A DNA stretch of 64,000 nt from Aliiroseovarius zhejiangensis (lineage in GTDB: Bacteria > Pseudomonadota > Alphaproteobacteria > Rhodobacterales > Rhodobacteraceae), in assembly GCF_014656375.1 (NCBI RefSeq), contig NZ_BNCH01000002.1, forward strand, positions 248,001 to 312,000, in the 5' to 3' direction. The notes beneath the pieces were generated by a model, which saw only the letters and a program-made list of their open reading frames with translations, was not told the DNA's origin and made no database searches. The position numbers were made by a program, and so were the translations under genes. Every line of letters begins with the position of its first letter. Within the stretch, counting starts at the first letter, position 1. This document shows, piece by piece, positions 17,896 to 27,360 of the stretch.

Positions 17896-19101
17896 ATGAC
17901 CGAGCGATTCACCGGCAATTTCACGCAGCAGGAACCCATCCCGGACGAGGGGATTAAGGCCGCGCTGGACGTGCTACGCCACGGGCGTTTGCATCGCTAT
18001 AACGTGGCCGAGGGCGAGGTGTCAAAAACCGCGCTGCTGGAGCAGGAATTCGCCGCGCTGATGGGGGCGAAATACGCGCTGGCGGTGGCGTCGGGCGGCT
18101 ATGCGATAGCCACTGCACTTCGCGCGGTGGGGGTCGGGCCGGGGGATCGGGTGTTGACCAACGCCTTCACCCTGGCTCCTGTGCCGGGCGCAATTGCGTC
18201 GGTGGGGGCCGTGCCGGTGTTCGTTGGCGTAACCGAGGCGCTGACCATTGATCTTGCGGATCTGGAACAGAAGCTCGCCGCGCCGGATGCGCCCAAAGTG
18301 CTACTGCTCAGCCATATGCGGGGGCATATCTGCGACATGGACCGGCTGATGGCGATCACGGATGCGGCCGGTGTCACGGTGATCGAGGATTGCGCGCATA
18401 CGATGGGCGCGCGCTGGAATGGCACCCTGTCAGGACGGCACGGCGCGATGGCGGCCTATTCAACCCAGACTTACAAGCACGCAAATTCCGGCGAGGGGGG
18501 GCTTCTGATCTCGGACGATCCCGACCTGATGGCGCGGGCGATTGTGTTGTCGGGCAGCTATATGCTCTATGACCGGCATCTGGCAGGACCGCCGCCCGAG
18601 GCGTTTGAACGGGTGAAGTTCGTCACCCCCAACATCTCGGGCCGGATGGACAATCTGCGTGCCGCGATCCTGCGGCCGCAACTGGCGAACCTGTTCGAGA
18701 ACTGTGCTGCGTGGAACGCGCGTTATCGCGTGGTTGAAGACGGTTTGCGCGAGACGCCCGGTTTAACGATTATCGAACGCCCCGCAAAGGAAGAGTATGT
18801 CATGTCATCCTTCCAGTTTCTGCTTCTGGATTGGGCCGAGGAGGATGTGCTGAACGTGGTGCGCCGCTGTGCGGATCGGGGAGTGGAGTTGAAGTGGTTT
18901 GGTGGCGCGGAACCTCAGGGTTTCACCAGCCGCTATGACAGTTGGCGCTATGTCGATGCACCTGCAATGCCCGCGACGGATCGCGTGTTGTGCGGGATCC
19001 TTGACCTGCGCCTGCCGCTGACCTTCAGCCTGGACGATTGTGCCCTGATCGCCCGGATCATTCGGGATGTCGTATTGAAGCTGTATCAACGGGTGGAGTA
19101 G
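17896..19101 (+). CDS. DegT/DnrJ/EryC1/StrS-type PLP aminotransferase
   Basis: PLP-dependent sugar aminotransferase-fold protein of 401 residues. The internal aldimine lysine is in STQTYKHANSGEGG, which corresponds to the family's K-x-x-x-x-GEGG motif. Other features are ASGGYAIATALRAVGV near the cofactor phosphate site, the TNAFTLAPVPGAIASVGAVPVFV segment and VIEDCAHTMGA with the PLP-ring Asp. Members make amino-sugars for surface polysaccharides. It stands alone 39 bases after gph with no sugar-nucleotide genes nearby, so the substrate is unknown. Confidence 0.85.
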   Translation: MTERFTGNFTQQEPIPDEGIKAALDVLRHGRLHRYNVAEGEVSKTALLEQEFAALMGAKYALAVASGGYAIATALRAVGVGPGDRVLTNAFTLAPVPGAIASVGAVPVFVGVTEALTIDLADLEQKLAAPDAPKVLLLSHMRGHICDMDRLMAITDAAGVTVIEDCAHTMGARWNGTLSGRHGAMAAYSTQTYKHANSGEGGLLISDDPDLMARAIVLSGSYMLYDRHLAGPPPEAFERVKFVTPNISGRMDNLRAAILRPQLANLFENCAAWNARYRVVEDGLRETPGLTIIERPAKEEYVMSSFQFLLLDWAEEDVLNVVRRCADRGVELKWFGGAEPQGFTSRYDSWRYVDAPAMPATDRVLCGILDLRLPLTFSLDDCALIARIIRDVVLKLYQRVE

Positions 19102-19115
19102 GGGCCTTGCCCCTC

Positions 19116-19160
19116 TGCGCGGACGCGCATTCACCCCAGGATATTTTGGGCCAGAAGAAG
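19116..19160 (+). repeat. Hairpin-plus-tail intergenic element, copy 1
   Basis: TGCGCG-GA-CGCGCA forms a tight hairpin (19116-19129), and the tail CCCCAGGATATTTT..GCCAGAAGAAG follows to 19160. The same layout occurs at 22602-22670 (reverse orientation) and 48937-48987. Here it follows the aminotransferase stop, preceded by a further small GGGG/CCCC stem, so it may act as a transcription terminator or mRNA 3' end. Confidence 0.6.
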
Positions 19161-19203
19161 CCGGGCGTATAACATCGTGACGCTGCGTGAGTTTGGGTGC
19201 GTA

Positions 19204-19247
19204 TTGACCCGAATCGGAGCATTTGCGATTAACTGAACAAGCGTTCA
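19204..19247 (+). promoter_or_regulatory. Candidate promoter and TetR-like operator of the leucine-degradation operon
   Basis: TTGACC (19204-19209) and GATTAA (19227-19232) are spaced by 17 bases and could be -35 and -10 boxes. Immediately after them TGAAC-AAGC-GTTCA (19234-19247) is a perfect 5-4-5 inverted repeat that would cover the transcription start. Such a dyad resembles sites of TetR-family regulators of acyl-CoA metabolism. No regulator gene is adjacent. Confidence 0.4.
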
Positions 19248-19287
19248 ATAACGGCGGCGGCCGGGCCGGCCAAATGGAGGATTTCGG

Positions 19288-20448
19288 ATGTTCAACCACA
19301 GCATGAATTTTGATCTTGGCGAGGACGTCAACGCGCTGCGCGAGATGGTACATCGGTTCGCGCAGGACCGCATCAAGCCCATCGCGGCCGAGGTGGATCA
19401 GAAGAACGAATTTCCCAACGAGCTGTGGCGCGAGTTTGGCGAACTTGGACTGCTGGGCGTAACCACCCCCGAAGAATATGGCGGGGCGGGCATGTCGTAT
19501 CTGGCGCATGTGGTGATCGTTGAGGAAATCGCGCGGGCGTCGGCCTCGGTCTCGCTGTCATACGGCGCGCATTCGAACCTGTGTGTGAACCAGATCCGCC
19601 GCAACGCCACGGAAGAGCAGAAGCAGAAATATCTGCCCAAGCTGATTTCGGGCGAACATATCGGTGCTTTGGCCATGTCCGAGGCAGGCGCGGGGTCGGA
19701 CGTGGTTTCGATGAAGCTGCGGGCCGAGAAGCGCAACGGCTACTACGTGTTGAACGGCACCAAGTTCTGGATCACCAACGGCCCGGATGCGGATACGCTG
19801 GTCGTTTATGCCAAGACCGACCCCGAGGCAGGCCCCAAGGGAATTACCACCTTCATCATCGAGAAAGACATGAAGGGGTTCTCGACTTCGCCCCATTTCG
19901 ACAAGCTGGGGATGCGTGGGTCGAACACCGCCGAGTTGATCTTTGAAGACGTCGAAGTGCCGTTCGAAAACGTGTTGGGCCAAGAAGGCAAGGGCGTCGC
20001 CGTTTTGATGTCGGGTCTGGATTACGAGCGCGTCGTGCTGTCTGGTATCGGCACCGGCATCATGGCCGCCTGCATGGACGAGATCATGCCGTATATGAAA
20101 GAGCGCAAACAGTTTGGCCGCCCCATCGGCGATTTCCAACTGATGCAGGCGAAGATCGCGGATATGTATACCGCAATGAACTCGGCCCGCGCTTATGTGT
20201 ACGAGGTCGCCAAGGCCTGTGACCGGGGCGAGGTAACCCGTCAGGACGCCGCCGCCTGCGTGCTTTATGCGTCTGAGGAAGCGATGAAACAGGCCCATCA
20301 GGCGGTGCAGGCGATGGGCGGATCGGGTTACATGAATGAAACGCCCGTCAGCCGCATCTTCCGCGACGCCAAGCTGATGGAGATCGGCGCGGGCACGTCG
20401 GAAATCCGCCGGATGCTGATCGGGCGTGAGTTGATGGGGGCGCAGTGA
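19288..20448 (+). CDS. ivd: Isovaleryl-CoA dehydrogenase
   Basis: FAD-dependent acyl-CoA dehydrogenase that oxidises isovaleryl-CoA to 3-methylcrotonyl-CoA in leucine degradation and passes electrons to electron-transfer flavoprotein. It has 386 residues. YGAHSNLC in the middle is typical of isovaleryl-CoA dehydrogenases, and Glu247 in [10 protein letters not shown] sits at the catalytic position characteristic of that subgroup rather than the usual later Glu. GGAGG lies 9 bases before the ATG. It heads an operon with both methylcrotonyl-CoA carboxylase subunits, HMG-CoA lyase and methylglutaconyl-CoA hydratase, which supports the call. Confidence 0.95.
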   Translation: MFNHSMNFDLGEDVNALREMVHRFAQDRIKPIAAEVDQKNEFPNELWREFGELGLLGVTTPEEYGGAGMSYLAHVVIVEEIARASASVSLSYGAHSNLCVNQIRRNATEEQKQKYLPKLISGEHIGALAMSEAGAGSDVVSMKLRAEKRNGYYVLNGTKFWITNGPDADTLVVYAKTDPEAGPKGITTFIIEKDMKGFSTSPHFDKLGMRGSNTAELIFEDVEVPFENVLGQEGKGVAVLMSGLDYERVVLSGIGTGIMAACMDEIMPYMKERKQFGRPIGDFQLMQAKIADMYTAMNSARAYVYEVAKACDRGEVTRQDAAACVLYASEEAMKQAHQAVQAMGGSGYMNETPVSRIFRDAKLMEIGAGTSEIRRMLIGRELMGAQ

Positions 20449-20984
20449 TGAGCTTCCGGGGCGCACTCTTCGCTGTGTTGGTGGTTTTGGCACCTCCGGC
20501 CACGGCGCAGGACATGACCTACAGCTTCCACCCCACCACCGATTGTCTGTCTGCGATGGGGGAAGATGGCGACCCGATGCGCTGCGTTGGATCGGCGGCA
20601 AATTATTGCATGGAGGCGACCGAGGGCGGGTCAAGTACCGCCGGCATGGCGTCTTGCCTTGGGTTGGAATACGAAGACTGGGATCGCCGCATGAACCGCG
20701 CCTATGGTCTGTTGATGACCCGGTTGAAGGCCGAGGATGAAGAACTGGCGACGCTGGGCTCTGCAGCGCCCAGGCAGGCACCAGCGCTTCTGGACATGCA
20801 GCGCGCGTGGATCACGTTCCGTGACGCGTCTTGCGACTATGAACGTACGAAATGGGGCGGGGGTACGGGCGGTGGCCCTGCGTCCATCGCCTGCATGCTG
20901 CACCTGACCGCCCGCCAGTCCCTTGTGCTGGAGGCCGACCTGAACCGGTATGGCGACACGATCTGCAACCACGAAGGATGCTGA
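20448..20984 (+). CDS. Secreted LprI-like (DUF1311) protein
   Basis: Exported protein of 178 residues with a signal peptide ending APPATAQ and a C-terminal region resembling the LprI/DUF1311 domain ([50 protein letters not shown]). LprI itself inhibits lysozyme, but the family is broader and this role is not shown here. Six or more cysteines suggest disulfides in the periplasm. ATG 20448 shares one base with the ivd stop, so it is co-translated with a cytoplasmic leucine-degradation enzyme to which it has no obvious functional link. Confidence 0.82.
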   Translation: MSFRGALFAVLVVLAPPATAQDMTYSFHPTTDCLSAMGEDGDPMRCVGSAANYCMEATEGGSSTAGMASCLGLEYEDWDRRMNRAYGLLMTRLKAEDEELATLGSAAPRQAPALLDMQRAWITFRDASCDYERTKWGGGTGGGPASIACMLHLTARQSLVLEADLNRYGDTICNHEGC

Positions 20985-20985
20985 G

Positions 20986-22590
20986 ATGAAATTGAATTCC
21001 CAAGCCACGCCTGGTTCCGAGGCGTATAAAGCCAACCGTGAGGGCCATCTTGAGGCGTTGAAAATCGTGCAGGAGGCTGCCGAAGCCGCGATGATGGGCG
21101 GCGGGCAGAAATCGCGCGAACGTCACCTGTCGCGCGGCAAGATGCTGCCGCGCGACCGGGTGTCGAACTTGCTGGACCCCGGCTCGCCTTTCCTGGAAAT
21201 CGGCGCAACAGCGGCGCATGGCATGTATGATGGTGCGGCCCCGGCGGCGGGCGTGATTGCCGGTATCGGTCAGGTGCACGGGCAAGAGGTGATGGTTGTG
21301 TGTAATGACGCCACCGTCAAAGGCGGCACCTATTACCCGATGACCGTCAAGAAGCACCTGCGCGCGCAGGAGATTGCGGAAGAATGCAATCTGCCCTGCA
21401 TCTATCTGGTGGACAGCGGCGGCGCGAACCTGCCCAATCAGGACGAGGTGTTCCCGGATCGTGACCACTTTGGCCGCATCTTCTACAATCAGGCGCGGAT
21501 GAGCGCCAAGGGCATCCCGCAGATCGCGGTCGTGATGGGATCCTGCACAGCAGGCGGCGCCTACGTGCCCGCCATGTCGGACGTGACCATCATCGTGAAA
21601 GAACAAGGCACCATCTTCCTTGCCGGTCCCCCCTTGGTGAAGGCCGCAACCGGCGAAGTTGTATCAGCCGAAGACCTTGGCGGCGGGGACGTGCACACGC
21701 GTCTGTCCGGTGTGGCCGATTACCTGGCCGAGGATGACGCCCACGCACTGGCGCTGGCCCGTCGCGCGGTGGAAAGCCTGAACCGTAAGAAACCAATGAC
21801 AGTGAAGTGGCAGGAACCGGAAGACCCCGCCTATGACCCTGAAGAATTGCTGAGTGTGGTGCCTGCCGACCTGAAAACGCCTTATGACATCCGCGAAGTG
21901 ATCATGCGCATCGTGGACGGCTCGCGCTTTGATGAGTTCAAGCCCCGCTTTGGCGAAACGCTGGTCACGGGTTTTGCGCATCTGAAAGGTTGCCCCATCG
22001 GGATCATCGCCAACAACGGCGTGATTTTCTCGGAAGCCGCCCAGAAAGGCGCGCATTTCGTCGAACTGTGCAGCCAGCGCAACATCCCCTTGGTGTTCCT
22101 GCAAAACATCACCGGCTTCATGGTGGGCCGGAAGTACGAGAACGAAGGCATCGCCCGTCATGGTGCCAAGATGGTGACGGCTGTGGCCACCACCAACGTG
22201 CCGAAGGTGACGATGGTTGTTGGTGGCTCTTACGGCGCCGGGAACTACGGCATGGCCGGGCGCGCCTATCAACCGCGCTTCATGTGGTCCTGGCCCAATT
22301 CGCGGATCTCCGTGATGGGTGGCGAACAGGCCGCCGGTGTGCTGGCGACCGTGAAACGTGACGCCATCGAACGGCAAGGTGGGGAATGGTCAGCCGAGGA
22401 GGAAGCCGCTTTCAAGCAACCCACCATTGATATGTTTGAGGAACAGAGCCACCCGCTCTACGCCTCGGCGCGTTTGTGGGATGATGGCGTGATCGACCCG
22501 CGCAAATCGCGCGAGGTGCTCTATCTATCGCTGCTGGCTGCCCTGAACGCCCCGATCGAGCCGACGAAGTTCGGCGTGTTCCGGATGTAG
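20986..22590 (+). CDS. mccB: Methylcrotonyl-CoA carboxylase beta subunit (carboxyltransferase)
   Basis: Carboxyltransferase subunit (liuB in liu nomenclature) that moves carboxyl from biotin to 3-methylcrotonyl-CoA. At 534 residues it matches the family. [34 protein letters not shown] in the first crotonase-like half is strongly typical of MccB and separates it from propionyl-CoA carboxylase beta. A second crotonase-like half carries the glycine-rich [12 protein letters not shown] and [18 protein letters not shown] 20986 has an upstream GAAGGA; the next frame start upstream lies inside the previous gene. The operon context and the mccA partner downstream confirm the call. Confidence 0.96.
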   Translation: MKLNSQATPGSEAYKANREGHLEALKIVQEAAEAAMMGGGQKSRERHLSRGKMLPRDRVSNLLDPGSPFLEIGATAAHGMYDGAAPAAGVIAGIGQVHGQEVMVVCNDATVKGGTYYPMTVKKHLRAQEIAEECNLPCIYLVDSGGANLPNQDEVFPDRDHFGRIFYNQARMSAKGIPQIAVVMGSCTAGGAYVPAMSDVTIIVKEQGTIFLAGPPLVKAATGEVVSAEDLGGGDVHTRLSGVADYLAEDDAHALALARRAVESLNRKKPMTVKWQEPEDPAYDPEELLSVVPADLKTPYDIREVIMRIVDGSRFDEFKPRFGETLVTGFAHLKGCPIGIIANNGVIFSEAAQKGAHFVELCSQRNIPLVFLQNITGFMVGRKYENEGIARHGAKMVTAVATTNVPKVTMVVGGSYGAGNYGMAGRAYQPRFMWSWPNSRISVMGGEQAAGVLATVKRDAIERQGGEWSAEEEAAFKQPTIDMFEEQSHPLYASARLWDDGVIDPRKSREVLYLSLLAALNAPIEPTKFGVFRM

Positions 22591-22601
22591 CCCACCCGTT
22601 G

Positions 22602-22670
22602 CTTCTTCTGGCTCGAAATATCCTCGGGGGTCGCCATTGTGGCGCCATTGGTCCGAGAAACAATGGCGAC
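22602..22670 (-). repeat. Hairpin-plus-tail intergenic element, copy 2 (inverted relative to the operon)
   Basis: A perfect 11-base inverted repeat, GTCGCCATTGT (22630-22640) and ACAATGGCGAC (22660-22670), has a 19-base loop. On the minus strand it is followed by CCCCGAGGATATTT..GCCAGAAGAAG (to 22602), the same hairpin-then-tail order as the other two copies. It sits in the 127-base gap between mccB and mccA, so on the plus strand it could attenuate or process the operon mRNA. Confidence 0.65.
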
Positions 22671-22717
22671 GGGGCGGATAGCCCCCGGTTCCGCCGCCCG
22701 ACAAAAGGAACAGACCT

Positions 22718-24655
22718 ATGTTCACGAAAATCCTGATTGCCAACCGCGGCGAAATTGCCTGCCGCGTGATCGACACAGCCCGCAATCTGGGCGTGGCGAC
22801 CGTTGCGGTCTATTCCGACGCCGACGCCGCCGCGCGGCATGTGAAAATGGCCGATGAAGCCGTGCATATCGGCCCGCCGCAGCCCGCACAGTCCTATCTG
22901 AAGGGCGACGTGATCATCCAGGCGGCGCAGGACACCGGCGCACAGGCGATCCATCCGGGCTATGGGTTCCTGTCGGAAAACCCGGATTTCGTAGAGGCTG
23001 TGGAAAAGGCCGGGCTGACCTTCATCGGCCCCTCGGCCGAAGCGATCCGCGCCATGGGTCTGAAAGACGCCGCCAAGAAGCTGATGGAGGAGGCCGGCGT
23101 GCCGGTCGTCCCTGGCTATCACGGGGACAATCAGGACGCCGCATTTCTGGCTGAACAGGCTGAACAGATCGGCTATCCCGTTCTGATCAAGGCCGTCGCG
23201 GGCGGTGGTGGCAAGGGGATGCGCCGCGTTGATAACCCCAAGGATTTCGCCGATGCTCTGGCCAGCGCGCAGGGCGAGGCGCAGACGGCCTTCGGCAACC
23301 CCGATGTACTGATCGAGAAATACGTCCTCAGCCCCCGCCATATCGAAGTACAGGTGTTTGGCGACGGCTCGAAAGCGGTCCATCTCTTTGAACGCGACTG
23401 TTCGTTGCAACGGCGGCACCAGAAGGTTATCGAGGAAGCCCCGGCCCCCGGCATGACAGCCGAGGTGCGCGAAGCGATGGGGCAGGCGGGCGTGCGCGCG
23501 GCCGAAGCCATCGGCTACAAGGGCGCCGGCACGGTGGAGTTCATCGTGGACGGCTCGGACGGGCTACGCACCGACGGGTTCTGGTTCATGGAAATGAACA
23601 CACGCCTGCAGGTGGAACATCCCGTCACCGAAGCCATCACGGGCGTCGATCTGGTCGAATGGCAGTTGCGCGTCGCCAGCGGAGAAGGGCTGCCCAAGCA
23701 ACAGGACGAGTTGACCATCAACGGACATTCGTTTGAGGCACGACTTTATGCGGAAGACGTGCCCAAGGGCTTCTTGCCCGCCACCGGCACGCTGACCCAC
23801 CTGAAATTCCCCGACGGCGCGCGGGCCGATACCGGCGTGCGGGCGGGTGACACGATCAGCCCGTTCTATGACCCGATGATCGCGAAGATCACCGTCCATG
23901 CGGGATCGCGGGCCGCCGCCTTGCGTCAGTTGTCCTCGGCGCTGACCCATACCGAGGTTGCGGGGTCCGTGACCAACCTTGCTTTCCTTGGCGCGCTGAC
24001 GCGGCACGACGGGTTTGCCGCCGGTGATGTGGACACCGGGTTGATAGAACGCGATCTTGCGGCGCTGACCGCCGACCCCGGCCCAACGATGGCCGATGTG
24101 GGGGCGGCGGCGCTGTGTGCACTGGGGCTTTTGAAACGCGAAGGCTCGGGCTTTACGCTTTGGGGCGGGCTGAACCACTTTGTCACGCTCACGCATGGCG
24201 AGGACACTTACGAGGTCGTCGTGACCTCTTACGGCGCGGATCGGCACGTGATCACCATTGGCGAGGACAGCATCGAAGCCACCTGCATTCACGGCCAGTG
24301 GAAAATGGGCGGCGACCGTGGCCCGCGCGTGACCAAGGCGGGCAATGTGGTGACCGTCTTTGCCCAATCGGGGCTGGAGTTCCACGTCGCCGACCCCTTG
24401 GATCAGGATGCGGGCGCAGGCGCAGGGGCGGGCGTGGTCGAGGCGCCGATGCCGGGTCTGGTCAAGGCCGTCTTTGCCAAGTCCGGGCAAGAGGTCAAGC
24501 AGGGCGACCGGCTTGCCGTATTGGAAGCCATGAAAATGGAACACAGCCTGACCGCCGCGCGGGACGGCGTCGTGGCCGAAGTGCTCTGCGCTGAGGGCGA
24601 TCAGGTGGAAGCGGGCGCGCCCCTCGTGCAGCTTGAGGAAGAAGAGGAAAGCTGA
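22718..24655 (+). CDS. mccA: Methylcrotonyl-CoA carboxylase alpha subunit (biotin carboxylase and biotin carrier)
   Basis: Biotin-carboxylating subunit (liuD in liu nomenclature), 645 residues. The N-terminal biotin carboxylase domain has ILIANRGEIACRVI, the ATP-grasp glycine loop AVAGGGGKGMR and FMEMNTRLQVEHPVTE. The C-terminal biotin carrier domain has EAMKM with the biotinylated lysine at about residue 606. The middle region links them and should contact the beta subunit. AAAGGA precedes the ATG. Biotin would be attached by BirA, whose gene lies after nuoN in this window. The protein ends in an acidic run of Glu. Confidence 0.95.
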   Translation: MFTKILIANRGEIACRVIDTARNLGVATVAVYSDADAAARHVKMADEAVHIGPPQPAQSYLKGDVIIQAAQDTGAQAIHPGYGFLSENPDFVEAVEKAGLTFIGPSAEAIRAMGLKDAAKKLMEEAGVPVVPGYHGDNQDAAFLAEQAEQIGYPVLIKAVAGGGGKGMRRVDNPKDFADALASAQGEAQTAFGNPDVLIEKYVLSPRHIEVQVFGDGSKAVHLFERDCSLQRRHQKVIEEAPAPGMTAEVREAMGQAGVRAAEAIGYKGAGTVEFIVDGSDGLRTDGFWFMEMNTRLQVEHPVTEAITGVDLVEWQLRVASGEGLPKQQDELTINGHSFEARLYAEDVPKGFLPATGTLTHLKFPDGARADTGVRAGDTISPFYDPMIAKITVHAGSRAAALRQLSSALTHTEVAGSVTNLAFLGALTRHDGFAAGDVDTGLIERDLAALTADPGPTMADVGAAALCALGLLKREGSGFTLWGGLNHFVTLTHGEDTYEVVVTSYGADRHVITIGEDSIEATCIHGQWKMGGDRGPRVTKAGNVVTVFAQSGLEFHVADPLDQDAGAGAGAGVVEAPMPGLVKAVFAKSGQEVKQGDRLAVLEAMKMEHSLTAARDGVVAEVLCAEGDQVEAGAPLVQLEEEEES

Positions 24656-25332
24656 TGACCTTCCGGCTTCACCACGTTCAATACGCCCGGTCCATCCGGG
24701 TGCTCTGGCTGATCGAGGAAATCGGGCTGGAGGACAAGCTGGGCCGCACGCTTGAGGTTGTGGAATACCAGATCGGCTCGAAACAGATGTACGAGGGTGA
24801 TTTGCCTGAAGTGTCCCCCGCATCGCGGGTGCCTGCCTTGGAAATCGGTTCCAAACGGATCAGCGAAAGCGGCGCCATCGTGCAATTTCTGATCGAGGAG
24901 TTTGCCCCCGAACTGGGTGTGAACCCCGGTGAAGCCGAACGGACCGATTACCTGCAATGGATTCACTACTCGGAAACCATGGCCAGCCTGATTGAGCAAT
25001 TGAACCTGCAAATGGTCTTTCTGCGCCCGCCCGCCAAACCCAGCCCCATCGTGATCAAGCTGAACGTGGCGCGGCTGCGCCATACGCTTCTGGGGCTCGA
25101 GGCGCGGCTTGAGGGGCGCGACTGGCTGCTGGCTCGCGGGTTTTCCGGTGCCGATATCATGCTGGGCTTCAACCTGTTTGCCGCGCCTTACTATGTGAAA
25201 CTGGACGAGTTTCCCAATATTCTGGCCTACAAGGCACGGATCGAGGCAATGCCGTCTTACCAGCGTGTGATAGACCGCGAGGGCGAACAACGCTTCTATG
25301 ACCGTGCGTTCTATCCCGTTCCACAGGAGTAA
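24655..25332 (+). CDS. Glutathione S-transferase-like protein
   Basis: GST-fold protein of 225 residues. The N-terminal thioredoxin-like half begins FRLHHVQYARSIRVLWLIEE, in which Ser is the likely activating residue, and VPALEI carries the cis-Pro that orients glutathione, followed by ISESGAIVQFL. The C-terminal half is all-helical. It shares one base with the mccA stop (TGATG), so it is translationally coupled within the leucine operon. A role with leucine intermediates is not known to me; protection against a reactive intermediate such as an enoyl compound is only a guess. Confidence 0.85.
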   Translation: MTFRLHHVQYARSIRVLWLIEEIGLEDKLGRTLEVVEYQIGSKQMYEGDLPEVSPASRVPALEIGSKRISESGAIVQFLIEEFAPELGVNPGEAERTDYLQWIHYSETMASLIEQLNLQMVFLRPPAKPSPIVIKLNVARLRHTLLGLEARLEGRDWLLARGFSGADIMLGFNLFAAPYYVKLDEFPNILAYKARIEAMPSYQRVIDREGEQRFYDRAFYPVPQE

Positions 25333-25337
25333 CCCCG

Positions 25338-26192
25338 ATGGATTACGTCGAGATTTTCGAGGTCGGCCCACGCGACGGGCTGCAAAACGAAAAGCGCCAG
25401 ATCCCGACCGAGGACAAGATCGCGCTGGTCGATCTTCTGTCCGGTGCAGGGTTCAAACGCATCGAGGTCGCCAGCTTCGTCAGCCCGAAATGGGTGCCGC
25501 AAATGGCGGATTCAGCCGAGGTGCTGGCAGGCATCACGCGCGCCAAGGACGTGTCCTATGCCGCCCTGACCCCGAACCTGCGGGGTTTTGAAGGCGCGAT
25601 GGCGGCCAAGGCGGACGAGATCGCGATATTCGGCTCGGCATCTGAAGGGTTTTCCAAGGGCAATATCAATTGCACCATCGCCGAAAGCCTGGAACGGTTC
25701 CAGCCCGTGGCGGATGCGGCAAACGAGGCCGGGATCATGATGCGCGGCTATATCTCCTGCGTGACGGATTGCCCGTTCGACGGGCCGACGCCTCCCGACA
25801 AGGTGGCGTGGGTGGCCGAGCAACTGATCGCGATGGGCTGCTATGAAATCTCGCTGGGCGACACGATCGGGCAGGCAACCCCTGACACGATCGACGCGAT
25901 GCTGGATGCAGTGCTGGGTGTGGCGGGGCCGGATATGTTCGCGGGCCATTACCACGACACGGCGGGCCGCGCGTGTGACAACATCGAAGCGTCGTTGAAG
26001 AAAGGGCTGCGTGTGTTTGACGCCGCTGTGGGCGGACTGGGCGGTTGCCCCTATGCGCCCGGCGCGCAGGGCAACGTGGCGACCGAGGCGGTGCATGACC
26101 GCGTGACGGCGCTGGGCTATGCGACCGGGCTGGATCGCGACATTCTGGAAAAGGCCGCCGATATGGCGCGGCAGATGCGGGCAGGGGAGTGA
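25338..26192 (+). CDS. mvaB: Hydroxymethylglutaryl-CoA lyase
   Basis: Cleaves HMG-CoA to acetyl-CoA and acetoacetate, the last step of leucine degradation (liuE in liu nomenclature). It has 284 residues and a TIM barrel of the DRE-type lyase family, with EVGPRDGLQNE near the start and the metal-ligand pair H204 and H206 in GHYHDT. The lyase signature VGGLGGCPYAPGAQGN near the C-terminus carries the catalytic Cys (C237). It begins 5 bases after the GST gene and ends 3 bases before the hydratase gene. Confidence 0.95.
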   Translation: MDYVEIFEVGPRDGLQNEKRQIPTEDKIALVDLLSGAGFKRIEVASFVSPKWVPQMADSAEVLAGITRAKDVSYAALTPNLRGFEGAMAAKADEIAIFGSASEGFSKGNINCTIAESLERFQPVADAANEAGIMMRGYISCVTDCPFDGPTPPDKVAWVAEQLIAMGCYEISLGDTIGQATPDTIDAMLDAVLGVAGPDMFAGHYHDTAGRACDNIEASLKKGLRVFDAAVGGLGGCPYAPGAQGNVATEAVHDRVTALGYATGLDRDILEKAADMARQMRAGE

Positions 26193-26195
26193 GCC

Positions 26196-26978
26196 ATGAC
26201 CTATGAGACCATCTCGATTTCGACGGACGAACGCGGCGTGGCCACCCTGCTTCTGAACCGTGCCGAGAAGCACAATGCCATGTCTGCCAAGATGATCGAG
26301 GAACTGACCCACGCGGCCCACGCGCTGGGAGGCGATGACGGTGTTCGCGTCGTGATCCTGACCGGCGCGGGCAAAAGTTTCTGCGCTGGCGGTGATCTGC
26401 GTTGGATGCAGGATCAGATGGCGGCGGACCCCGTGACGCGCGGTGTCGAGGCCAAGAAACTGGCGATGATGCTGAATGCATTGAATGAAATGCCGAAACC
26501 TCTGATTGCCCGTGTGCAGGGTCAAGCCTTTGGCGGGGGTGTCGGGATGGCGTCCGTTTCGGATGTCTCCATCGGTGTGACGGGGGCAAAATTCGGCCTG
26601 ACCGAAACCCGCTTGGGTCTGATCCCGGCCACTATCGGCCCCTATGTGCTTGCCCGTCTGGGCGAAGCCATGGCGCGCCGCGTGTTCATGTCGGCGCGCA
26701 TCTTTGACGCGGACGAAGCAGTGACGCTGGGCCTTCTGGCCAAAGCCGTTGCGCCCAAGGATCTGGACGCCGCCGTGGAAGCCGAGGTGAAACCCTACCT
26801 TTCCGTGGCCCCCGGCGCGGTGGCCGAGGCCAAGGCACTGGCACGCAGACTTGGCCCACCCATCACCGAAGACATCATCGACGAGACCATTGCCGGTCTG
26901 GTCGCCCGCTGGGAAAGCGCCGAGGCGCAGGAGGGCATCGCAGCCTTCTTCGACAAGCGCAAACCAAGCTGGGCGTAA
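26196..26978 (+). CDS. liuC: Methylglutaconyl-CoA hydratase (enoyl-CoA hydratase family)
   Basis: Crotonase-fold protein of 260 residues. It probably hydrates 3-methylglutaconyl-CoA to HMG-CoA, the step between the carboxylase and the lyase encoded beside it. ILTGAGKSFCAGGDLRWMQ and GQAFGGGVGMASVSDVSI carry the oxyanion-hole backbone amides, and FGLTETRLGLIPATIGPYV is typical of this hydratase group. Domain similarity alone would say only enoyl-CoA hydratase; the specific role is taken from its place in the operon. Confidence 0.88.
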   Translation: MTYETISISTDERGVATLLLNRAEKHNAMSAKMIEELTHAAHALGGDDGVRVVILTGAGKSFCAGGDLRWMQDQMAADPVTRGVEAKKLAMMLNALNEMPKPLIARVQGQAFGGGVGMASVSDVSIGVTGAKFGLTETRLGLIPATIGPYVLARLGEAMARRVFMSARIFDADEAVTLGLLAKAVAPKDLDAAVEAEVKPYLSVAPGAVAEAKALARRLGPPITEDIIDETIAGLVARWESAEAQEGIAAFFDKRKPSWA

Positions 26979-26994
26979 CGCGAGGCGGTTCGTC

Positions 26995-27360
26995 GTGGTC
27001 GTGGCCGGATATATCTATGTCGCGCTGATTGTCGTGCTCATGCTGTTTCAGGCCTGCATGGCGGCTGGCGCGCCGTGGGGGCATCTGGCAAATGGTGGCA
27101 AGTGGCCCGGTCGGCTGCCGGTCTACATGCGGTTTGCGGCCGTGGGGCAGGGGGCGATCCTGGGTCTGATGGGGTGGGCGATGGCCGCGCGGGCCGGTCT
27201 GGTCACCGCGCTGCCCGTCTGGACCTTCTGGGCGGCCTTCGCGGTGACGGTGCTGACCTGTGTGGCAAACCTTGCCACCCCGTCGCGGCCCGAGCGGATG
27301 CTCTGGGGCCCGGTGACGGTTGTGCTGACCTTGTGCGCACTGCGACTTGCCTGGGGTTAG
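26995..27360 (+). CDS. Small polytopic membrane protein of unknown function
   Basis: Protein of 121 residues with four probable transmembrane helices (around YIYVALIVVLMLFQAC, VGQGAILGLMGWAMAA, VWTFWAAFAVTVLTC and WGPVTVVLTLCAL). The GTG at 26995 is preferred because GAGG lies 9 bases upstream; GTG 27001 is an alternative. It follows liuC by 16 bases and appears to be the last gene of the leucine operon. I do not recognise a family. Confidence 0.65.
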   Translation: MVVAGYIYVALIVVLMLFQACMAAGAPWGHLANGGKWPGRLPVYMRFAAVGQGAILGLMGWAMAARAGLVTALPVWTFWAAFAVTVLTCVANLATPSRPERMLWGPVTVVLTLCALRLAWG

